Source: Schistosoma haematobium (Eukaryota; Platyhelminthes; Trematoda; Strigeidida; Schistosomatidae). From it: a stretch of DNA of 64,000 nt. The stretch is from the NCBI RefSeq assembly GCF_000699445.3, contig NC_067196.1:28351116-28415115 (forward strand). The letters run 5' to 3'. Position numbers and translations under genes: made by a program. The notes below the pieces were generated by a model. The model searched no databases. It was not told the origin of the DNA and saw only the letters and a program-made list of their open reading frames with translations. Shown in pieces: positions 1 to 12,528 of the stretch. Within the stretch, counting starts at the first letter, position 1. Each line of letters begins with the position of its first letter.

Positions 1-68
1 GCATATTGAATGTATGTCAATGAATGTATTATTTTACTAATTATGAACATGCTTCATTTATAGTCTGG

Positions 69-114
<46 letters not shown>
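69..114. repeat. (TA)n microsatellite
   Basis: Nearly pure TA dinucleotide run of about 45 bp. The flanking 115-700 region is AT-rich and contains no recognisable feature. Confidence 0.9.
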
Positions 115-117
<3 letters not shown>

Positions 118-702
118 TCTGACAATAACAACGACTGCAGAACCCAAACTAATTTATTTCCGTCTCATTATATAGTTGCAAAAAAATAATTCTATAATTA
201 AGGAAAACGTAGAGAAAGCTCTAAAAAGAAACAGAACGAAGTAGGTAAAGAAAAATAAGAAGTTTTAGTAAGGTGAACAGAAAGAAATATCTATGTAATA
301 GGCCTGCTTTAGGTGTGTATATTTATGTTTGGTTAGAATTCACGAAGTCCTTTTGTTCTCCTTTTTTTTGAATAAAACAGTTGACTAAGATTAAAATCAT
401 ATGATATGAAAAGTTGTTTTATTGTTTTCATATCAGTATAAAAGTATTATTTACAGAGTATTTATTAGAATGTTAATCCGATGACCTGATTAGGTTGAAT
501 AGTAAAAGCAATCCTTATGGTTTATTCCATAAGTATCTATAACAGACAATAAAATTCAAAGAAGTTTTCTTTGATATATATCAAGTCATCACAGAATAAC
601 ATCTGTATATTGAATAAATAATGCCTTACTTTTAAATATGATTTCATATTTTCTTGATATTCTACAAATAAATCAATAAATATCAATAGTTAAGATCATG
701 AG

Positions 703-800
703 TCAATTGAAGCTAGACCACCATGGAAAACCTGGAAGCACTGGACGGCCATTTCTTCCTACTGTGGGACTCCTCGGCAGCGCACATTCACAATCAATAA
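703..800 (-). mobile_element. Truncated hammerhead SINE (Sm-alpha-like) fragment
   Basis: Antisense copy of the 3' part of the SINE family seen complete at 31.1 and 45.4 kb: it shares the TCATGAGTC, AGACCACCATGGAAAACC and GGAAGCACTGGACGGCC blocks. It breaks off about position 800, before the tRNA-like region. The hammerhead core on the minus strand reads CCGAGGA rather than CTGANGA, so this copy is probably catalytically dead. Confidence 0.72.
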
Positions 801-825
801 ATAATTGATATACATCATTATTTGT

Positions 826-1100
826 AAAGGTTTGTATCCCCTCTTTGCTGGGATTCAGGAGGAAACTCCAACAATTCTTGCACACGATCACTGTACACCT
901 CCTTCAATAGATGGACAAATATCTCTGACAGTTATGACATCACGAAATGTTGACTTGTTGTCAGTAGTGTAATTCACAATCAATATTTCTTACGATTTTC
1001 AATTCACTAATTGAATGCATTCACATTACACTGTTGATATTTGATCAATGACTTTGGTAATAATAATAATAATAGTAATAATAATAATAAATATCATATC
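826..1100. repeat. Left arm of a 270-bp inverted repeat
   Basis: This segment is nearly identical, in reverse complement, to 3420-3687. The match starts at AGGTTTGTAT, runs through the CTTTGCTGGGATTCAGGAGG block and ends in an AAT-repeat followed by ATATCATATC. I see about one substitution outside the AAT run. Confidence 0.93.
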
Positions 1101-3419
1101 CACTGAACAATTTAATAGTTATCATTATCTGGTAGCTTAAAGAATAACACAAAATGAATACTGTGTGTGAGTCTCAGTACGAACATCAGCACTAGAATCT
1201 AGGTAAATTCATCCAGCAAGTTCCAAGCGAAACGATGAATACAACTTGAATTCCACCGCTAGCCACTTCGATTTTTCTGGTCAATGCATGAGGACAAGAT
1301 ATCGTAATTAACAAAAATATATTGCAGATAAACATCAAAGCAATAAGACAATGTCTTATTTTCTAAAGTGATATTTCTTAGAAATCTAATCAAAATTCTT
1401 CAGTATCAACCACAAACTAATTACTAATGAACAATATCCAGAAGTGTACATAGTATAACTCAAAATAACAAAATATTAGATTCAAAGATGATTACCTTAA
1501 CTTTAAAAGTTAACTATATTGAGTGGGATTTAAAATAAAACGGTTGCAAAATAACTGACTATTTGTTACTATGATTTGATTTTAAATTAGTAAACTAAAA
1601 GAAAACATAGTAACTCTTCCATTAATAATCATACAAAATACATTAGTTTCAAGTATTGGTATAGATAGAAAGCATAATAAATGTGAAAAATAACAAAGAG
1701 TATAAAATACAAAGCATAAACTTGAGAATTTTCATTTTAATCTTTTATAGGGATAAATAAAAATTACTCAATCAAATAATTTAATCTTCAATTGAATGAT
1801 TATCTGTATAGTCAAATAAACAAATTTCCAATAAACTATTATAACTACTAATTAACTTCCGATAAAATTGTTTTCCCTAACAATATATGTATGTATATAA
1901 TTACTTCAGTCTAATTTCATTTGATTAAAGAAAAGAGTGATTAGTTCTTTTTTTTCAATCTAAATTAAATTATAAACCTCCTTGTCAACTTGATTTAAAT
2001 AGAGATAATTATGAAGTTAATAATAACAAACATAAGTAAATATTGAACATATATTTGATTCATAGTAAGAGTAACAATATCTATCTATTCTTCAACCTTT
2101 CCTAATTGTATTGATGAACAAATGTCTATAATTTTTATCTAATCTTATTTACTTAGTTGCTTGGTCATTTTTAATTATTTTTTTTTTGAAATTCTTAATT
2201 GTACACGATTGATTTATTGTGACCATTGAATTGAATTATTGTTTTGTTAAATTCATTATCTCATGATAAAGATCAAGTCTTTTCTATTTTTTGTGATATT
2301 GATTGGTTAAGATAAAGACAAGTATTTTATCTTATTGAGAATATGTCATCCAGAAGTAACTGTACTCCTATGGTTAGTTCTGTTGTTGGAATAGTTTGTT
2401 ATGGTAGGTGATGATCTATAGATGAAATTGGTAGATTGTTCAATTATAATTAAGGAAGCTACCGTATAAAATCATTCATAATATGTACTGATCAAGTTTG
2501 ACGTATATTCAGTGAATATTACTAGACGTTGTGCAGTATCTTATTTAATGATCAACAACTGAAAGCAGCTGATAACGAGCGAGGTATACTGTTTTTCCTT
2601 ACTGTTACTCATTATAAGGTAATTACGCTACATCCTGTGTAGTTAGAAAATGCTTCAGTTGAGTAACAACTTCCTCTTGGGAATTCTATCTATGTAGAGG
2701 AGTTAGTAATTACTAGCTACCAAATAACTATGGTAAATGGTTTCTGAGTATCTCATTACCAATTTTGGTTTGCAGACAAGTTTCAATGGTTCTATACTTC
2801 TTGGTGAAGGTGGGATTAAACTTAGAAGGTCGACTTACCATAGTAATATTTAAATAGTGCTAAAAATAATATCAAGTGAAAAAAATATTGTGAACTCAAA
2901 CCTGAACACTCTTTTAAGCGGTTGGGTGATGTATACTGCTAACAGAGGATAATCTGAAATACTTGTTGTTACTAATGTGACTAAAATCTTTAACTGATTC
3001 AGTTACAGACATAGCCTTTCTGCTTTCAACTCTTTAATGTTTGGTATTTTACTCAGATACTTTTTAAGTGACTTGAAATACGCTAGAGACATTGCCGTGT
3101 TACTAAAAGCTACTGCTAAGATGTAGTTTTTCCAACACATTAACGAAAATCATCGAGCTTCAAATGTAAGTTTTAAACTTGTTTACTTACATTCCTACTA
3201 TTTGAATGGTATGTACCGAAATCACATTCAGTAGCCGATACCTAATCTGTTGAGGATATTTAAAGCTATATCCAAATATTTTCATGAAAACATGATGTTC
3301 TGCTAGTATATTATAATTTGTTTCATTTATATTATCAATCAAATATTTTAATGTCTGTCATACTTCCTCTTATGCTTTAGGCTAATAATAAACGATATCG
3401 GCCTAAATTATTCAGTAGA
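1101..3419. other. 2.3-kb AT-rich interior between inverted arms
   Basis: No long reading frame, no transposase motif and no obvious internal repeat. Either the non-coding core of a non-autonomous element with long terminal inverted repeats, or ordinary sequence trapped between two opposite insertions of one repeat. Confidence 0.5.
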
Positions 3420-3424
3420 TATGA

Positions 3425-3460
<36 letters not shown>

Positions 3461-3687
3461 AAGTCATTGATCAAATATCAACAGTGTAATGTGAATGCAT
3501 TCAATTAGTGAATTGAAAATCGTAAGAAATATTGATTGTGAATTACACTACTGACAACAAGTCAACATTTCGTGATGTCATAACTGTCAGAGATATTTGT
3601 CCATCTATTGAAGGAGGTGTACAGTGATCGTGTGCAAGAATTGTTGGAGTTTCCTCCTGAATCCCAGCAAAGAGGGAATACAAACCT
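3420..3687. repeat. Right arm of a 270-bp inverted repeat
   Basis: Reverse-complement partner of 826-1100. No convincing direct target duplication is visible outside the two arms, and the resemblance fades within about 25 bp beyond the outer ends. Confidence 0.93.
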
Positions 3688-4369
3688 AAACGAATGATAA
3701 TTTAGAAGTTGATTACGTTCGATTGATTTATTTACCCTCAAAGCAATATATCAATGAATGATCTTTTCTTTATTTCCTCATTATTAATAAAACTATTTCT
3801 GTCAAAATAACTTCTACAATTTTAAAGTTATGACTTCAGGGCATACTTGAAATGTATTGTAGTAATTATTAATTAATGATTAGATTTTATGCATTAGACA
3901 TCTACTTATCAGCCCATCCATCTATTAAATATGATTCATCAAATGATTCGAAAATTATCTATTCTGTTACACATATCAAAATAATAAATCCACAGATTAA
4001 GTAGTACTTCACCAAAATGAAGGTAATGTAATTTGTCTAATACAATTGTATATACTATTGAGTATACAACAGAAAACTTTTATAACCCTCCAAGGAACCA
4101 GCAAAATGAGGTGGTATTGAAACTGTTTTATACGTATTGGTCTCTACCATTTATTCGCTGACTTTTGGATGTTATCCAATAATATTTATTACAAGTATAT
4201 AAGTAACTGGCTGTTCTTCAGTATGTAGTAGCCGTATTTACTGTACCCTAGAACATTTGTTTGAACCCTCAGATATTGTGTTTCACTTGCTAGTACCCTG
4301 CTTGGTTAAAGACTTTCTATACACTTCCTTGACTTTTTGAAATCAACGCTATAGTTTTAGGGTTTTACT

Positions 4370-5640
4370 TACAAAAAAATATATTTCTAAAAATGAAGAA
4401 TATTTGAGCGAACAGTTGTTTTTAATAACTTCATCATCAGACTCTACAGTTATAAGTCCATAATGATGTTTTACAAAGGCCAAAATAAGGTATGTATTAA
4501 TGAATTTGACAATGTTATATGTTAAAAAATGTTAAACGTTTGCATCTGTTACGATATATATACTTCAAAACTGTACTATTTGCAAATTAGGAAGGTCATT
4601 TAATAAAGGTCAGAATGATTTGGAGTAAAGTGTCCCGTCACAATCATTAGAATAGTATTATAGTAAAAATGAAAATGCAAAAAAATTGTGTGAATAAAGT
4701 GTATAATAGGAGAATTTAATCTTGTCAATTGAGATAACAATAATAATATTGTTGTGTGAATATAATATGTAATAAGGTGGGGTGTTATCAAGGTAATTAC
4801 GTAAACGCATTGGGAATGATGGATGTGAAGATTAAGATAGAGGTAATCAAAAAATAATAATATTAAGGAAAAAAAGGAAGGGGGTAAGATGTTTATAATA
4901 TTCAGTCTAGGTATTTGGTGATCCAGTCGTATGCCAAGGTAAACATAGAAGCTGGATATACGTTTTCTGGATACAGTTTGGTTTTCTGGAGTTGATCCAT
5001 ATGGCTTCGGCTATGTAAAGTAATAGTAAACTAGCTCCTCGAGGTAGATATTTTGAAACTTGATATAAAACAGAGAAAGCTTCCTCTATTTTGATATGAT
5101 GTTCACCATCTACCAAATGAGAAAGGATAGTGCTGTTGATCGATTTAGTGACTCCTATTCCCAACCATGCTGGTACATATTCATGAACACGCAAGAATAA
5201 AGTCTTCTGAACACAGCCTATGTAACTAGCTCCACAGGAGCAGTTGAATGGGTATACACTTATGGAGGAGCCCATCTTCGGTAACCTGTCCTTGATTAGT
5301 TGCGTGAGTACTGGTTTAGTTGAGAAAATTATATGTAGCTTGGCGGCGTGAAACGTCCTTTCAACAGGTCTTTTGAGTCGACATGTTAAAATATCACCCG
5401 CTATGTCCCCTTTAAAGTCCAGTCTCAGATTTAGAGTATTTTTACTGACTGTGTCACAATTTCTTCTTTTTTAATGCTTTCTACTAGGAATTTTTTAACG
5501 AAATTATCTGGATAGCCATTATTTCGTAATATGTTCTTTAGTATATCTATTTCGCTATCCACACTGTCCTCAGAACATAGTAGCTTGATTCTGTGGCTGA
5601 GACATTTGACCAATTTTATATTTCACTGTGACACATATTT
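4370..5640 (-). mobile_element. Penelope-like element remnant (connector and GIY-YIG endonuclease)
   Basis: Minus-strand decayed retroelement. 5613-5431 encodes the connector between reverse transcriptase and endonuclease (VKCLSHRIKLLCSEDSVDSE, then NNGYPDNFVKKFL). After one frame change it continues (RTFHAAKLHIIFSTKP) into 5275-4907, with a YPFNCSCGASYIG motif, the Cys-x-Cys plus YIG signature of the Penelope endonuclease, and a later HLVDGEHH segment. The reverse-transcriptase domain upstream is missing, so this is a 5'-truncated copy. AT-rich sequence from 4906 down to about 4370 is probably its 3' UTR. Between 3688 and 4370 nothing is recognisable. Confidence 0.85.
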
Positions 5641-7940
5641 CAACTTCTGCTTTCAAATCACAGGCAATCACTGGAGCAGTGTTGGCTAAATGTCTAGTGA
5701 TACGATGTTATACGGGATAATTTTGCATTGAAGTTGGGCTATGCTACTGAAAGTATTTCAGTCTTCATTTCACCAGTCACTGGTATCATTCATTCATATG
5801 ATGATGAAAATACAAAACTTAAATAATAGTATTAATCAAAGAAATATGGTATATGTTGAGTCAAATTTCTTCAGGTATCTGGATTATGATTAAAAGCATC
5901 AACTAGTCAGATTTATGCTTGAAATTTCAGGAGTGAACAACCTTGTTTCAATCTAGCTGTGGATACTGGTTATATGTAAGACAGAGAAATGACCTCTTGA
6001 TTGACATCAAAGTTTTATAGAAAAGCAGGATATTCAACTCAGAAATAATGATTAAGTTTATGTACTATGATTTAGACTACTTTATCGTGACACAAGCTAC
6101 CAAACTTCCAAAATGGATGAAGGTGGAATGTACAGTCTGTTTGTGGCAGTGCTTGAAATCTAGTTATCTAAACTGCTGCTTTACTTACTTTTGTAATGTA
6201 GGATGTCTAAAAACGGATAACTGATGATGACAACAACATACAATATGCAGATCTGTATGAAAAATGTTTGAAATGGCTGTCTGAATTTATAGTTTATAAA
6301 AGAATTTAGGCAATAAAACGATATCGCGATATACATTTCACTAAATTGCTATGAACGTTGCTAAGTAGAACTTTGATTCTTTTGTAAACAGACAGATTTG
6401 ATTAATAAACACAAATTTAAGCTGATTAAAGAAGTGTTTTTTGTTATTGGTTCGTACATATAATATAAATAACCCACTTGCGAGAGATCCAAACATGTAT
6501 GTCTGTTTATAAATACGATAAATTACAGTCAGAATAGAGAATGATATGAATGATGTAGACATATGCATTTGTTTCTGTACACTTAACAAACAATTATCTT
6601 AAATAGTGATAAGGCAACTGTTCATGCACATGAAATGATTGGCTCCACACGAGGAACACTTTACTTTCCTAAGATCAATTACGAGAATTTTGCCAGGAAT
6701 ATATGTCTAGGTTCAGGAAAAGCTTTATCTTATTTATCGGGAATTATGGGGCGGACAAGTTCATCACTTATCTTCAATTAACACTTTTAAGCAAAGATCT
6801 ACCATAGTTCAATACAGAGATCCTATGAAATTCCCAGTTAGCTCATTTTTATATTAAAATTGGAAGCAATTTTAAACCTTCGTCGAGAATATCTGAAATA
6901 GCTTAGTTATGTAATAGATATGCTTATTCGCTTGCAGAATAGCTCTCCTTAGAACAATTGAAAAAGAAAACTTGTGACTTCTGTGTTTAATTGAAGTTGC
7001 TGGGATGAAATGGATGTACATTGAGATAGCACACAAGATTATCGAAACACAATTGATATTCAAAATGGTAATCAACTGAATGATTTCCAGTGACCTCAGA
7101 GTTAATCAGATTCTTATTTTGTTTGGTGTTGGGTGCTATGGTATAGTCACCCAAAGATCCCGAATCCCTGCTTCCTGATTATATAAATGATCATCAATAT
7201 GCTTACAGTTTGTAAACGTATCAATTGATCTGTGAAGTCCAAGCATATCAGTAATCAATCAACGATTGATTATATCAACATAACAATGCTACTTCATTAT
7301 CATTTAAATCCACTGTTTTCACTATCCTAATCTTATTTCATGGGAAGTTTCATTTAAATTCCAAATAAAAATTCAATGGTAAATTAACCTGAAGACTAAA
7401 AATATTTATAATTAATCATCTTGAAAAGAAAAGATGATATTTTCAGAGAAAAACTAAAAACAAATAACTATATATAAGGTCATCACAATATTTGATTAGT
7501 CAGGCTGACTTTTGTTTTCCATTGATTAAGTAATTAGATGAGCAGGATTTTTTTATACATTTTTCCTCACATTTTCCAAATCCGCGTGAATGTGTGTGTA
7601 CGCACTCAATCTTCGTCCAGTTAATCTACCTCAATATGCTTTAATCAGTTCAGATTTTAATCTCTAGAGATTCTGGATAGTAGAAGTTATACGAGAGAAA
7701 AAATTATTTCAATTATTTTTTGTCATTTTAATTGTATTTTACAGAAGTGATACAGGCACACACACACACACAAATTCATCGAATAGATATAAACGAATAC
7801 TCGTAAGCAATAAAAAATACAATAATCCTATGTCTAGAAAAAAATAAGTCTGACTTTTAAAATAGTAGTAATCAGGAAATTACAATTTGTTCAGTAATGT
7901 TTATTATTGATTTCAATTGAAACGTATAAATGTTATGGAA
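5641..7940. other. AT-rich stretch without recognised genes
   Basis: Only short chance reading frames, plus a (CA)n run at about 7756-7772. No conserved protein motif or repeat family could be named. Confidence 0.6.
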
Positions 7941-7954
7941 CCTTTAAGATTATA

Positions 7955-8222
7955 CTTTACAGTGGAGTTCAACCGGGTCTGTTGTGAGATAGCAACTCAC
8001 TGATAACAATGGCGGACGGTGGCGTAATTTCGTGGATTGGTTGAAGTTAGACATTAACATTGTTGGATGCCGGTCGCGCGCGAGACTGTTAGGTCCTGGG
8101 TTCGAATCTGGCGAGGCGAGATTGTGGATGAGCACTGCTGAGGAATCCCACAATAGGATGAAACGACCGTCCAGTGCTTCCGGGTTTTTCATAGTGGTCT
8201 AGCTTCAATTGACTCATGAATA
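7955..8222 (+). mobile_element. Hammerhead SINE (Sm-alpha-like), near full length
   Basis: Plus-strand copy of the tRNA-related SINE. It shares the GTTGTGAGATAG, TTGGTTGAAGTTAGACATTAAC, B-box GGTTCGAATCT (8099-8109), hammerhead and TTCAATTGACTCATGA blocks with copies at 31.1, 45.4 and 17.4 kb. The A-box segment present in other copies is deleted here, so it is probably not transcribed from its own pol III promoter. Confidence 0.88.
8132..8177 (+). ncRNA. Type I hammerhead ribozyme motif with intact core
   Basis: Read 5' to 3': stem I strand GCACTG, core CTGAGGA (fits CUGANGA, N7 = G), stem II ATCC/GGAT with a 7-nt loop, core GAAA, a 3-bp stem III ACG/CGT with a 2-nt loop, cleavage-site GTC ending at 8171, and stem I partner CAGTGC. 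All pairings are perfect. Known schistosome satellite hammerheads have this open-stem-I, very short stem-III shape. Activity is inferred, not shown. Confidence 0.85.
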
Positions 8223-8311
8223 CAACTATTAAATCTGGAAAACTATAACTTCATAGTTATATTAGCCTTGCCTTGCTAAAAAAGACAAATATCTACTATA
8301 AATTATATTCA

Positions 8312-8405
8312 TATGAGCACCGCTGAGGAGTCACATAGTAGGACGAATCGACCGTCCAGTGCTTCCAGGTTTCTAATGATGGTCCAGCTTAGATTTACTC
8401 GTAGT
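8312..8405 (+). mobile_element. Truncated second hammerhead SINE copy
   Basis: Starts in the hammerhead region (GAGCACCGCTGAGGAG) and continues through GTCCAGTGCTTCCAGG to GATGGTCCAGCTTAGA. Same orientation as the copy 185 bp upstream; the tRNA-like part is absent. The downstream tail differs from that of the first copy and resembles the tail of the 33.5-kb copy. Confidence 0.72.
8317..8362 (+). ncRNA. Hammerhead motif, partly decayed
   Basis: CTGAGGA core present and stem I nearly intact (GCACCG/CAGTGC), but the second core block reads GAAT instead of GAAA and stem II has an A/G mismatch. Probably weak or inactive. Confidence 0.65.
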
Positions 8406-8726
8406 TTCAGCAGAGAAAATATTACAATCTCTACAAATCCCCATGCTGATAAAATAAAGCAATAATCAACTGCCTGAGGGAGCCAAATATATGAAGAAAA
8501 TGATTCAACTTTAACCCTTAGTGGTTTAATTCGTCTCCGACTGTGATATTGATTGTTGTAAGTACTCATAAACATTTCTCGCATTTAAACACATCAAAAT
8601 GCGATCATCAGAACTGTAGCGTAAATTATGTATCTTTTATTCAATGTAATAATTATATCAGAATATTTAAAATTCTTAAGCTGTAAGGTCACAGTAAACT
8701 AATAATATGTTATCGTATTTCACTTA

Positions 8727-9497
8727 TTCGGCGAGACTATAATTTATGGACGGGCCCATCAGAAGCGTTAGAGGGGTTTCAAGGTTGAGGTGCCAATTTC
8801 GGTACCTGCTGCTCACGCACAATCGGTTTACAGCTGATTTAATAGAAGATATGATAATTGAACGGCTACAACAAATGGGATTACTAAGAAGTTTCTTTAT
8901 TTGTGACTGAGACAATCAAATAGACGAAACGGTAGTCAGGAAGCGAAAATTTAACAAAGGATGTAGTATTAAAGAAGACCGGGTAAGTAACACTTCCATA
9001 AATATACTTCACAGGTCCTTGGAATCTACGACAGGTCAACTCAAAAGGGATACTTTCATAGGGTCATAAACCGACAGGCGACGATCATAATACCAATTAT
9101 ACGGAAATATGTGTAGCCAGGCAATACAATATATATAGAAGATTGGAGAGCGTACAGATGCCTGCATAGACTTATCCATAAACGTCACTTTGTGTGCCCT
9201 ATAACCGGAGTGCACACTAACAATATTGAAGCTATGTGGTCGAGGCTGAAGGAGCTTTTACGATCTTATCATGACTCGAAAGGCCGACTATATACATCAC
9301 GATTTCAGGACCTCCGAATCTCTTTCTAACCTTGACAAGCTTTTGAACCATGTAAAAGAAATGTATCCACTTTAATTTTTTCGGTTTTGTATAATATATT
9401 TTTACTTTATACTAACTGTTTTATGATTAGTTATTATATTTCTCAAGGCCATTTAAGATTTATTCAAAGGTCGTTCATAAATTGTAATCTCGCCGAA
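8727..9497 (+). mobile_element. Merlin (IS1016-like) DNA transposon, degraded
   Basis: Terminal inverted repeats of about 24 bp: TTCGGCGAGACTATAATTTATGGA at 8727-8750 and its imperfect complement at 9474-9497. The interior encodes remnants of a DDE transposase on the plus strand: IDETVVRKRKFNKG (about 8920-8961) around the first Asp; then in another frame PIIRKYV, a stop (TAG), PGNTIYIEDWRAY, and FVCPITGVHTNNIEAMWSRLK with the catalytic Glu at 9228-9230. In EDWRAY the usual Asp two residues before Trp is Glu. With a frameshift, an in-frame stop and a length of only 771 bp, the element cannot encode active transposase. No target duplication was evident. Confidence 0.88.
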
Positions 9498-9499
9498 AA

Positions 9500-11686
9500 C
9501 ATCGGCATTAGTAGAGAAAGCCTATTTCTAACATCTCTTTTACATTACTTTTCTTTCATTGAACGGTATCACTCTCGTAAAGAATCAAACCTAAATATAT
9601 TGATTAAGTGATTGAAGTTTAATTAGTTATCATAACTTGTAAAATACAAAAACCAAATAGAAATTGATCTACATCGATTTAGTTAAATTCGCTTACTAAA
9701 CGATATATATATATACCGGATCCAAGTATTGAATTTCAATAAAGCCTCACTTTGTTTATATGTATATATAAATATTCCAAAGTATAAATAACTCAAGATC
9801 AAATAAACTTTTAAACCAAAAAACCATATCATCATAACAAATATAAACACTGTTACTGAACTTTATAACAAACAAAATAAACTGAAATTGATTGAAAATA
9901 AAACGAAAAACATTAAGAAGAGTTGAGAACAAATAAAATTGAAGGTGAAAAAAAAAGCACGCAAAACAATGTGTGAGAAGGAAAACAAGAAGAATCATAG
10001 AAGACAGTTTTACAAAGTCAAGACGAAGAAACAGAGACAAAGAGAAAAGAACAACAAAATCTCACCCAAATTTGAAAAGGTAGTAAGGTTGACAATGAAA
10101 GGAAAGATTTCTGTGTAACACATTTTTTATTGTTTATTTCTCTTTCGTGAAACAACGAAATATTATCATGACATCAAAATATAAAAGGGTTTCTATCTCT
10201 TTTTTAATGCCTAATTATTTCGTGTGTTGTTTTACAACGGTTTTCTGTTTATTTTTTACACCGTTTTACACATCACATTTACCGTACAAACATTTATACA
10301 TACAATTCCGTAAAAATGAAGAAAAAAAATGCAAAAATATTGTGTAAGAATTACCTGTCATCTTTGTTTATTTTCTTTTTTTAAAAATTATTATATCTTT
10401 AGTTTTGTTGATCGTCCTCACTCTTTCTTTTTCTTTCTCGGTTGACATTATGGAAGACATTATAACATATTTTTTTAAACAAAAGGTTACTGTTTTCGTA
10501 TTTCATACAAATAAGATTAATTTTACAGAGAAATGTGAATACTTTACATTTATTAAGTTATTAATTCGAATGAATGATGAATAACCTTTCACTGATCTGA
10601 AGATCAATCAATGAAATTTCATATAAAATAAGATTTATTCTTATTAGATAGAATGTATAAACCTTCACTTTGTATTTATTAATGTAGAGAAAGAAAAAGT
10701 TACAGGGATTTGAGAAGCAATAATTCTAATGGTTACGAATAATAAGTAAGAGGAGTTGATCAAAGAAATATACTATACATTAATTACTTTACTTTTGTAC
10801 ACCTTTTTTCAATTGTATATAATACAGAATGAAAGAATTCCAAACATAAATAAGTACACGTAACATATCTCATATATATGACTAAATAACAATCAGAATA
10901 ACACTGATGTCAATTACTCTCTATTACATAAGAAGTCCTATGTGATTGTGAATGCAGTTTTGTTTTTTATGAAAGACTGTTGTGTTTTATACTTTTTATT
11001 ATCATTATTATTATTGTTACCATTACTATCACTAATTACATCCATCTTTATGTGATCAGCTGATACACCTACATAATAATGATAATTTATTCAAACAGAA
11101 CAAAATATGTTTTTTTCAAAAAAATAAGAAGAGATTGAAAATACTTGAGTAAAAAAAGCAGTTGAACTAACTATATTGAAAAATACGAATAAATAAAGGT
11201 AAACCAACGAGAAAAATAACACAAACAAGCGGAACAGTCAAAGAGAAAACGGTGAAGAAGACTAGTCAGTATCAATGTACACAAATATAAAAATAAGAGA
11301 GTGCAACAAAAGTTGATCTTTTAGTAGGAAAAACACACTTCACGGAAAGATTCAACAGTGAAAATTATGTTCCAGTTTGATTCAACATTGAAACATACTA
11401 CTGATTAATAGAGAACAAGTAATAGATATCTAAACAAAAGATAAACGTAGATAAGACTTAAACCATCAATAATTATCATTTAAAATTTGAAATTTGTCAG
11501 CCTTGTGTTCATCAATCAGTTCATCAATATATTGATGGATATATTTTGATTTCTGACTAATTTACTCATGAAACTACAATTGTAAGGGTACCAGTCTGTA
11601 GGTTTACATAAAAAGTAAGCATGAATTGTAAAAGATATATTTCTAAGTCCCCTTTTTGGATACCGAATAAAAGGGATAAAAATGAG
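9500..11686. other. Region downstream of ONECUT stop codon; likely includes its 3' UTR
   Basis: AT-rich, no supported gene. On the minus strand the part next to 11687 should be ONECUT 3' UTR; AATAAA occurs at 11091-11086 and at other places further on. Short plus-strand reading frames here look like chance. Confidence 0.5.
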
Positions 11687-12490
11687 TTAGTCATTTGAAT
11701 TAGAATTCAAATTGTGTCTTGTAGATTGTTTTTTGTAGCTGTTTATTGTGTCAACATCGTCATCATCATCATCATCTTCTTCTGCGTTCTCCGCCTCATC
11801 CTCATATAATTCTGCACTGATTCCCTCCTCGTCATCCTCTTCATCCTCATCATCATCGCCTATGTCTTCAACACACTCACCTTGATCTTCACCTTCATCA
11901 AGATCATTATTTTCGTCGATTATTTTGTTATTTGTTCGTTTCATCTGATCGATAAACTCATTAGTAGAGAAATAGAGATGTCTAGATAAATCATTTGATG
12001 GTAGTAAGCGTAGTTGATTACATTCACTTATTGATAAATTTATTTTACTCATTAAATCTATTTGGTTGTATTGTTGTTGGCGGTGGCAGTTTTGATTATC
12101 ATTGTCATCATCATGACCATTATTATTACTACTACTCTCGTTTGTCAAACTATCTGTATTTTTCACATCATTTTCAGCATGAATATTATTATTGGTGTTA
12201 TTATTATTATTATCATTGAAAACAATATTGTTTATATCAACCGATCCATTTAATTCATGTGAAAGTTTTATTTCTGAATTAGCATGAAAATGATTTGGTT
12301 TTTCATTGGTCAAATAAATTGTATTATTATTATTATTATTATTATTATTAAGTGAAATAGCATTGGCAGCAGCTAGTGAAGAACATAATTCTAAAGCTTG
12401 TTCAGTTAATGTTAACTGCCCATTAGTCATCGTACTTAAGAAACGGCGATCAAATTGTTGACTATTAGTTAAGTCACGCATTAAAAACTG

Positions 12491-12528
<38 letters not shown>

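Noticed and set aside
4400..4445. CTGATGA on the minus strand near the Penelope-like 3' end
   Set aside because: No GAAA block or pairing arms in the expected places, although Penelope-like elements can carry hammerheads.
8724..8915. Minus-strand frame across the Merlin left end
   Set aside because: Transposase motifs are on the plus strand; this frame is a shadow.
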